A stretch of 64,000 nt of DNA from a virus, in the IMG/VR virus record IMGVR_UViG_3300042402_001758, positions 124,001 through 188,000 of that record; one strand, given 5' to 3'. A program made the translations under genes and the position numbers. Numbering within the stretch: position 1 is the first letter of the stretch; each line of letters starts with the position of its first letter. This document shows positions 58,602 to 64,000 of this stretch, piece after piece. The notes below the pieces were generated by a model. The model saw nothing but the letters and a program-made list of their open reading frames with translations. It did no database searches and had not been told where the DNA came from.

Positions 58602-61058
58602 ATGGAAAAAAACTTAGATTTAGCTGCTCAAGAACTGTTTGCAAAATTAAGATCCACCTTTCCTAAGGTCAGCTTAAAAGATGCAGAAGGAAACCCTACT
58701 GACGAAGAAAAATTAGCTCGTCAGTTCGATTTTGAATTCAAAAAGAATAATATATCGTTGGGCAGTATTAGAATTGATCTTACCGAAGAAGACGGTCTTA
58801 CAGTAATGTTTAGCAATGATGTAATTAAAGATCAATCCAGCAGAATAAAAACTATATGGTTTAATTTTATAGAAGAATTACGAAAATTTGCTAAACAAAA
58901 GATTCTTAATTTTGAAGTGAGAGATTTGAACCTAACAAATATTCAAAAACGTGGAGATTCACAAATGACTGAAAGTAAGTTGCAGGGTAGTTTAAAAACC
59001 AGTTATCAGGACTTAGGAGAGACTAAGTTAATTATTAGACATACTCAGCCAATTAATCCAAACATCCCAGCTGGTAGAACCATGCACATCGAAAGCATTT
59101 ATATTGAAAATGCTCAAGGGGAAAGATTTAAATACCCAATGCGCCATATTAACGGTGCAAGGGCTATGGCCGAACATATTAGAAACGGCGGCATTCCTTA
59201 CGACGATATCGGTCAATATATTGTTAGTCTCAGCGAAGAATTGTCTAATCTTAGAAAATTTAAGGGTTATGTAGGAAGAACTCCGGTTGTGTCAGAAGCA
59301 ATGAGTGACATTACTGTAAGAGTAATTGAAAGAATAGAAGAAGTTAAAAAAGAAATAAATCAGTTACAAAAACACTCTTATTATCAGAGTTTTAGTGAAT
59401 CGTTTACTAAATCAGAAGTACAAGAAATTCCAGAAGACATTATTAACGATTGGGTAGACAGGTTAACAATTAAGACATTTAATGAAGAATTAAAAGGTGT
59501 ATTTCCTTACATTTATAAAATAGTCGGCCAAGATATTGATCCAATAAAAGAAATGAATTTTGACGAATTTGTTTCAGTAGAAGAAACTGGCAATTTATCT
59601 TCCGCACCAGTATCTATTGAAAAACATTCTTTAGATGTAGAACAACAATTTGAAAATTATCTTAACAAAATTTTAGGTGAAGGTCCCGATATTTTTAGTA
59701 ATAATCAAGAAGAACAATCGGTGGCTATTGAAAAATTAAACAGTTTGCTAGCTCAAGAATTTCCAGTAGGAACAGATGGCACAAATGCCATTGAAAGTTT
59801 GTCAGAAATTATAGATGATAAAGAGCTTGTCGATGTGTTTAAAGAATTAGCTGATATTAACCCTGATTCGGATGTAAGAAATATTATCAAAGATTATGTT
59901 ACTATTAAAGATCAAGAAAACGGAACGGATGTTTTAAGTAAACTTAATTTTTCAGCAGAACCAGCACCTGAACCAACAGCAGAGCCAGCACCTGCCGCAC
60001 CTCCGCCAGAAGCAGCAGCTCCTGCTGTACCACCTAGTATGCCAACAACACCAGGAGTAGCCATGGCTGAAAATATTAAACGAGTAGTAGAACGTGCAAA
60101 AAGAGCAGGTATGACAGCAGAAGATACATTTACATTATTTGGAGAAGAAGTATCGTTAGCAGATGCTATACAACGAGCTGGATTAAATGTAAATGAATTT
60201 TTCGATCAAGGATATGCAGATAGTGGCGACGAAGTAGTAGAATTTGTTAAAAGTATGTTTGACGAAAACGGCAACACACCAAAAGGACCAACTGGCGTAT
60301 TAATTTCAGTAGAGAAAAAATTTGGTGAAGAAGCTTTAGGTAAAGCCAAGCACATTATGAATGAATTAATGACACAAGCAGAAATGCGTCGAATTCAAGA
60401 ATTATCTGGTTTAGGTGAAGTAGGAAATTCTTCTGCGTCAAAAACAACACAAACTAAAACATCACCTAGTATGTACGATGTTGACAAGGCTAACAGAAAA
60501 GAGATAGCAACCCAATTTGATCCCAAATCAACATATGTAAATCCACATGACAAAGATACCAAAGCATTAGATAAAGGGTCAAAAGCAGTAAACACCAAAG
60601 ATGATTTTGAAGAAGGCTTCGGTGACGATCTGGCCTACAAGGCAGGTAGTGCAGTTGGAAAAGTACAAAAAGGTGTAAGAGATACAGTTGGCAATATTCG
60701 TCAAGGTGTATCAGATTTAGCAACTAATTTCCAAGCAGGTCAGCAAGCAGGTCAGCAAGGTACTCTCAGAGATCCTGGACCTGGACCAGGGTCATTTCAG
60801 ACACCTGACGAAGTTGATCCAGAATCCAGTCAAAAATTTCCAATCGATCGTGGTGCCTTTGGCAAAGGATACCAGGCTCCTAAAAAAATTCAGCCACCGC
60901 CAAAAATGGGACAAGGTGGTCAACCCCAACCTAAACCACAAAGTGGACAAATGGCTCAGCCTAAAATGGGACCAGGTATTACAAAACAAGATAGAAACCT
61001 ACGTTCATTAGAGAGTTCCGAATTAGCAGCTATGCTTAGAATTGCAGGGCTTAAATAA
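58602..61058 (+). CDS. Large protein of unknown function downstream of terminase
   Basis: 818 aa. The N-terminal region (about 1-290) is alpha/beta and looks conserved (SIRIDLTEEDGLTVMFSND, then RHTQPINPNIPAGRTMHIES and RFKYPMRHINGARAMAEHIR). Helical acidic parts follow, then a Pro/Ala linker (about 449-489), a second helical domain (RAKRAGMTAEDTFTLFGEEV, then DEVVEFVKSMFDENGNT) and a Gln/Gly/Pro-rich tail. It ends ELAAMLRIAGLK, similar in style to the gp22 ending IRRLAGI. No enzyme motif recognised. Predicted leaderless start. Probably a late, virion- or packaging-related protein judged by position only. Confidence 0.75.
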   Translation: MEKNLDLAAQELFAKLRSTFPKVSLKDAEGNPTDEEKLARQFDFEFKKNNISLGSIRIDLTEEDGLTVMFSNDVIKDQSSRIKTIWFNFIEELRKFAKQKILNFEVRDLNLTNIQKRGDSQMTESKLQGSLKTSYQDLGETKLIIRHTQPINPNIPAGRTMHIESIYIENAQGERFKYPMRHINGARAMAEHIRNGGIPYDDIGQYIVSLSEELSNLRKFKGYVGRTPVVSEAMSDITVRVIERIEEVKKEINQLQKHSYYQSFSESFTKSEVQEIPEDIINDWVDRLTIKTFNEELKGVFPYIYKIVGQDIDPIKEMNFDEFVSVEETGNLSSAPVSIEKHSLDVEQQFENYLNKILGEGPDIFSNNQEEQSVAIEKLNSLLAQEFPVGTDGTNAIESLSEIIDDKELVDVFKELADINPDSDVRNIIKDYVTIKDQENGTDVLSKLNFSAEPAPEPTAEPAPAAPPPEAAAPAVPPSMPTTPGVAMAENIKRVVERAKRAGMTAEDTFTLFGEEVSLADAIQRAGLNVNEFFDQGYADSGDEVVEFVKSMFDENGNTPKGPTGVLISVEKKFGEEALGKAKHIMNELMTQAEMRRIQELSGLGEVGNSSASKTTQTKTSPSMYDVDKANRKEIATQFDPKSTYVNPHDKDTKALDKGSKAVNTKDDFEEGFGDDLAYKAGSAVGKVQKGVRDTVGNIRQGVSDLATNFQAGQQAGQQGTLRDPGPGPGSFQTPDEVDPESSQKFPIDRGAFGKGYQAPKKIQPPPKMGQGGQPQPKPQSGQMAQPKMGPGITKQDRNLRSLESSELAAMLRIAGLK

Positions 61059-61200
61059 TTGGTAAAATAAATCAAAAAAAGAGTGTTAAATCTCTTGCAA
61101 GACTAAATAAAAACGCATACAATACACCGTATGCGTTTTTTGTTTTAGTGGGTACTAAAGCAAACTAAAGGCAAATATAGGCTAACAATAGGAGATAATC
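61059..61200 (+). other. gp32 leader region with tandem ACTAAAG(G)CAA repeat
   Basis: Contains the terminator at 61109-61141 and a 60-nt A-rich leader before gp32. Two adjacent near-repeats, ACTAAAGCAA (61154-61163) and ACTAAAGGCAAA (61164-61175), precede AGGAG. T4 gp32 represses its own mRNA by binding an unstructured A/U-rich leader, so this could be an analogous operator. No late octamer is present. Confidence 0.4.
61109..61141 (+). terminator. Intrinsic terminator between the 818-aa gene and gp32
   Basis: Arms 61109-61120 (AAAAACGCATAC) and 61129-61140 (GTATGCGTTTTT), 8-nt loop, T-run. Confidence 0.92.
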
Positions 61201-62175
61201 ATGGCAACTTTAGCTGAAATCAGAGCGAAATTAAAAGAACAAGAAACCCGCAGCAGCGGCGAATCAAAAGGCGGAGATAATTCAATTTATCCGTTCTGGA
61301 ACTTAAAAGAAGGTTCCGAATCCACAGTACGTTTCCTTCCAGATGGCAATTCAGACAACACATTCTTCTGGGTAGAACGTGCAATGATCAAACTTCCTTT
61401 CGCAGGAATTAAAGGTCAAACAGAAAGCAAACAGGTCACAGTAAATGTTCCATGTATGGAAATGTACGGTGAAGCTTGTCCGATACTTAATGAAGTACGT
61501 GGGTGGTTTAAAGATCCAAGTCTCGAAGATCAAGGTCGTAAATACTGGAAAAAACGCAGTTATATTTTCCAAGGCTTTGTTGTTGAAGATGGTTTAAAGG
61601 AAACTGAACATCCAGAGAATCCAATTCGTAGATTTATTATTGGACCTCAGATATTCCAACTTATTCGCGGTGCATTGCTGGATCCAGAAATGGATGATCT
61701 ACCAACTGATCCTATTAATGGTGTTGATTTTAAATTAATCAAGACTAGTAAAGGAGGTTATGCAGATTATAGCACCAGTAAGTGGAGTCGTCGTAGTCGT
61801 CCACTTGATGACAAAGAAGTCTCAGCTTTAGAAACACACGGCTTGTTTGCACTTAAAGATTACTTGCCAAAGAAGCCTACAGAAGTAGAACTTAAAGTAA
61901 TCAAAGAAATGTTTGAGGCCAGTGTCGATGGCGAACCGTTTGATATGGAACGCTGGGGTCAATATTTCAAACCAGCAGGAATGAGTCAATCAACAGGAGA
62001 CCCTGTTGCTAAAATATCAGCGCCTGCTAACCCACAAACTAGTCCAGACTTAGAAGACGATTTTGAAGAACCAACTACGACATCGTCACCTAAAAAAGAT
62101 GCGACTCCTCCTACCAGTGGAGGATCTAGCAAGGCAGAAGATATTCTTGCAATGATTCGCAATCGTAATAAGTAA
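61201..62175 (+). CDS. 32: Single-stranded DNA-binding protein gp32
   Basis: 324 aa (T4 gp32 is 301). Layout: basic cooperative N-terminus (AEIRAKLKEQETR), OB-fold core (SESTVRFLPDGNSDNTFFWV, RGWFKDPSLEDQGRKYWKKR, SYIFQGFVVEDG), and an acidic/Ser/Thr C-terminal tail (about residues 275-305, DLEDDFEE) ending AEDILAMIRNRNK. It coats ssDNA during replication and recombination and recruits partners through its tail. T4 uses His-x12-Cys-x9-Cys-x2-Cys for zinc; here only VPCMEMYGEACP (two Cys) is left, so the zinc site is altered or absent. Strong ribosome site, own terminator. Confidence 0.93.
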   Translation: MATLAEIRAKLKEQETRSSGESKGGDNSIYPFWNLKEGSESTVRFLPDGNSDNTFFWVERAMIKLPFAGIKGQTESKQVTVNVPCMEMYGEACPILNEVRGWFKDPSLEDQGRKYWKKRSYIFQGFVVEDGLKETEHPENPIRRFIIGPQIFQLIRGALLDPEMDDLPTDPINGVDFKLIKTSKGGYADYSTSKWSRRSRPLDDKEVSALETHGLFALKDYLPKKPTEVELKVIKEMFEASVDGEPFDMERWGQYFKPAGMSQSTGDPVAKISAPANPQTSPDLEDDFEEPTTTSSPKKDATPPTSGGSSKAEDILAMIRNRNK

Positions 62176-62181
62176 TACTAG

Positions 62182-62210
62182 AAGGGTGCGGCTTTCCCGC
62201 ACCCTTTTTT
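62182..62210 (+). terminator. Intrinsic terminator after gp32
   Basis: Stem of AAGGGTGCGG (62182-62191) with CCGCACCCTT (62197-62206), 5-nt loop, then T. It ends only 5 nt before the ATG of the next gene, so it may act as an attenuator as well. Confidence 0.92.
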
Positions 62211-62215
62211 ATATC

Positions 62216-62974
62216 ATGGACTGGAAATTAATCGAATCTGCTCAGTGGAAGTTACGACAGCATCCCTTGACCTCAAGACAAAGCATTGGTTGTATTGAAG
62301 ATCTTAAAATCTTTATGGAAAATCATGTATATGCAGTCTGGGATTTCATGTGTCTCACTAAACAATTACAACAACACTTAGCCCCTAGCGGAAGTCCTTG
62401 GACTCCAAAATATTCTGCTAGTGCAAGACGGTGGATCAATGAAATCGTTCTAGGAGAAGAGAGCGATATTACAATAGACGGTACTGGCCATCTAAGTCAT
62501 TTTGAAAGTTATGTTGTTGCCATGAAGGAAATAGGCATTGATACTGAATGGATAGAACAATGGCCTAATTTAGTTAAAAATATAGGATGGAGTAATGCTA
62601 TTCAGCACCCTCGTGTACCTAATCCAGCAAAATACTTCATGACTCAGACTAAACAATTTGTCGATAGTGATAAACCGTGGATAATATGTGCAGCTCTGGC
62701 ACTAGGACGTGAGGATTTATTGCCAGAACAGTTCCAATCAGTATTAAATCAGTTGGAAAATGCAGATTTACCTAGCCACACATTTAAATGGTATCTAAAA
62801 AGACATGTAGAAATAGATGGTAACGAACATGGACCAGCTGCAAGAAAGCTGTTAGAAGAATTGTGTGATAATAACACAGAACGTCAAACTGAAGCTACCG
62901 AAGCAGCATTACAGGCAATTAAAGCTAGAGAAAAGTACTGGGATCTTATTATTCAAATGAATTATTCTTTTTAA
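62216..62974 (+). CDS. DUF3050 family protein (heme-oxygenase-like fold)
   Basis: 252 aa from the ATG at 62216; the GTG at 62186 lies in the terminator stem and would add ten unlikely residues. Family motifs: LKIFMENHVYAVWDFMCLTK, LAPSGSPWTPKYS, RRWINEIVLGEESD and GHLSHFESYVVAMKEIGIDT. DUF3050 proteins belong to the heme-oxygenase/TenA-like helical superfamily, some of whose members are diiron oxidases; Glu/His/Asp residues in these motifs could bind metal. Substrate unknown. No Shine-Dalgarno is visible. Its stop overlaps the start of the radical SAM gene (TAATG), so the two are probably coexpressed. Confidence 0.8.
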   Translation: MDWKLIESAQWKLRQHPLTSRQSIGCIEDLKIFMENHVYAVWDFMCLTKQLQQHLAPSGSPWTPKYSASARRWINEIVLGEESDITIDGTGHLSHFESYVVAMKEIGIDTEWIEQWPNLVKNIGWSNAIQHPRVPNPAKYFMTQTKQFVDSDKPWIICAALALGREDLLPEQFQSVLNQLENADLPSHTFKWYLKRHVEIDGNEHGPAARKLLEELCDNNTERQTEATEAALQAIKAREKYWDLIIQMNYSF

Positions 62975-64000
62975 TGGCAAATGTAATTTTTTACAGTCAG
63001 ATTGGGTATAGACCTTTTATTTGGAGACCAATTGCTTGTTATACTTTAGCTAGATGGTTAGAAGAACACGGTTATACTTGTCAGGTAATAGAATTTACAC
63101 ATCTGTTTAGCCCACAAGAATTATTAGAATATACTAAAATGTTCATAGATGATGGTACTTTATTAATAGGCGCAAGTACTACAATGTGGACTACTTGGGA
63201 CTCGCAATTAAAAATGAACAATGCTAGAATTCCTACAGTTCCTGAAAATATAGAATATGCTATTAGAGAAATAAAAAAAGAATTTCCTAAAATTAAAACT
63301 ATTGCAGGTGGGCCGGTAAGCTATCGAACACAAAATATTGAAATTTTTGATTTTAGAAATTTTGATCCTTATGCAGAAAATAGCTTACTAAAATTATTAG
63401 ATGAATTAAGCAATCAAAGTCTTGCAACTAAGATTAAACGAAAAAGTTTTAATATAAGTAATCACAGATTCGTTTACAAAGATCATGATTGTATTTTACC
63501 TGGTGAATGTTTACCTATTGAATGGGGTCGAGGGTGTATCTTTCAATGTACATTCTGCAGAGACCCTGGATTAGGAAAAAGACCAGGAACAGATGAAAAA
63601 GATATTAACTTAATGGTGGACGAATTTGTGGAAATGTATGAAAGATTCGGAACTACTAGTTATTATTTTTTAGATGATACATTTAACGCAAGTTTGGACA
63701 GGTTAGAATCTTTAGAAAAAGTTTATAATAAGTTACCTTTTAAATTAGAATTTTTAGCATATAATAGGGCAGATTTATTAGATAAGCACTCTCATACTCA
63801 AGATATTTTATATCATTGCGGACAAAGAGGCGCATTATTCGGTATAGAAACATTTCACCCAGATGCAGCTAAAAAAATATCTAAACCTTGGAGTGCTCGT
63901 CGCGGTAAAGACTTTTTATTAGAAATTCAAGATAAGTGGAAAAATACACACATAGATTGTCATTTTATAGCTGGTCTTCCAGGAGAAAATATTGAACATC
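62974..64000 (+). CDS. Radical SAM protein, B12-binding type (partial, 3' end outside window)
   Basis: At least 342 residues; the gene runs off the right edge. The N-terminal region (MANVIFYSQIGYRPFIWRPI ... GASTTMWTTW, then KTIAGGPVSYR) resembles a cobalamin-binding-like Rossmann domain, though the Asp-x-His-x-x-Gly motif is not visible. The radical SAM core has WGRGCIFQCTFCRDPG with Cys188, Cys192 and Cys195 (CxxxCxxC) for the 4Fe-4S cluster, then YYFLDDTFNAS, LFGIETFHPDA and HFIAGLPGEN, all typical barrel strands. Such enzymes do methylations, rearrangements or C-C chemistry on many substrates. Coupled to the DUF3050 gene. Confidence 0.85.
   Translation, partial: MANVIFYSQIGYRPFIWRPIACYTLARWLEEHGYTCQVIEFTHLFSPQELLEYTKMFIDDGTLLIGASTTMWTTWDSQLKMNNARIPTVPENIEYAIREIKKEFPKIKTIAGGPVSYRTQNIEIFDFRNFDPYAENSLLKLLDELSNQSLATKIKRKSFNISNHRFVYKDHDCILPGECLPIEWGRGCIFQCTFCRDPGLGKRPGTDEKDINLMVDEFVEMYERFGTTSYYFLDDTFNASLDRLESLEKVYNKLPFKLEFLAYNRADLLDKHSHTQDILYHCGQRGALFGIETFHPDAAKKISKPWSARRGKDFLLEIQDKWKNTHIDCHFIAGLPGENIEH

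Noticed and set aside
62186-62215. GTG start for the DUF3050 gene
   Set aside because: Lies inside the gp32 terminator stem and adds residues not matching the family; the ATG at 62216 gives the natural N-terminus.
1-64000. tRNA genes, integrase or prophage attachment sites
   Set aside because: I saw no cloverleaf-like segment with conserved T-loop in the short intergenic gaps and no recombinase; almost all bases are protein coding. A dedicated tRNA search was not possible here.

Overview
The window is a contiguous piece of an AT-rich, T4-like contractile-tailed bacteriophage genome. It encodes recognisable homologues of T4 gp26, gp20, gp67 (N-terminal part), gp21, gp22, gp23, gp15, gp14, gp13, gp1 (dNMP kinase), gp18, gp19, gp4, gp16, gp17 and gp32. 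The AT-rich composition, the very large modular fibre proteins, the small conserved structural proteins and the NodU-type carbamoyltransferase point to a marine T4-like phage (cyanophage or pelagiphage type). No photosynthesis gene is present and the host cannot be fixed from this window. I saw no tRNA, CRISPR array, integrase or insertion sequence.

Layout. 1-9.5 kb: a leftward gp26-like baseplate gene (cut by the window edge), then rightward a tape-measure-like protein, portal gp20, a 79-aa protein, a sugar-transferase-like enzyme, an acidic gp67-like core protein, protease gp21, scaffold gp22 and major capsid protein gp23, closed by a strong terminator. 9.6-33.4 kb: a fibre/adhesin locus with small beta-rich proteins, two pairs of giant paralogous fibre proteins, three tandem Cys/Gly-rich proteins and a possible fibre chaperone. 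33.5-36.2 kb: a GT9-like glycosyltransferase and a carbamoyltransferase. 36.3-43.8 kb: two more fibre proteins, one of 2166 aa. 43.8-46.9 kb: a leftward trio gp14, gp15 and a NUDIX hydrolase. 47-49 kb: gp13, a small protein, dNMP kinase and a leftward HNH-like protein. 49.2-61 kb: sheath gp18, tube gp19, a second tube-like protein, a small structural protein, gp4, gp16, two small proteins, large terminase gp17 and an 818-aa protein of unknown function. 61.2-64 kb: gp32, then a DUF3050 (heme-oxygenase-like fold) protein and a radical SAM protein cut by the window edge.

Regulation. Nearly every transcription unit is preceded by an octamer of the form NATAAATA, matching the T4 late promoter TATAAATA. 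Two classes are visible. In one, the octamer lies about 15-65 nt upstream of the start codon, usually with a Shine-Dalgarno sequence. In the other, the octamer lies exactly 5 nt from the ATG and no Shine-Dalgarno is present (six genes, one of them on the opposite strand). If initiation follows T4 spacing, these would be leaderless late mRNAs. Seven intrinsic terminators separate the units.

How the genes work together. gp20, gp67-like, gp22, gp21 and gp23 build and mature the prohead. gp16/gp17 package DNA. gp4, gp13, gp14 and gp15 finish head and neck. gp18, gp19, the tube-like protein and the tape-measure candidate form the tail. The 9.6-43.8 kb region supplies host-recognition fibres and enzymes that may modify glycans. 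Most unusual for a phage are the Cys-rich triplet, the DUF3050 plus radical SAM pair, the sugar-transferase-like gene inside the prohead operon, and the predicted leaderless transcripts.
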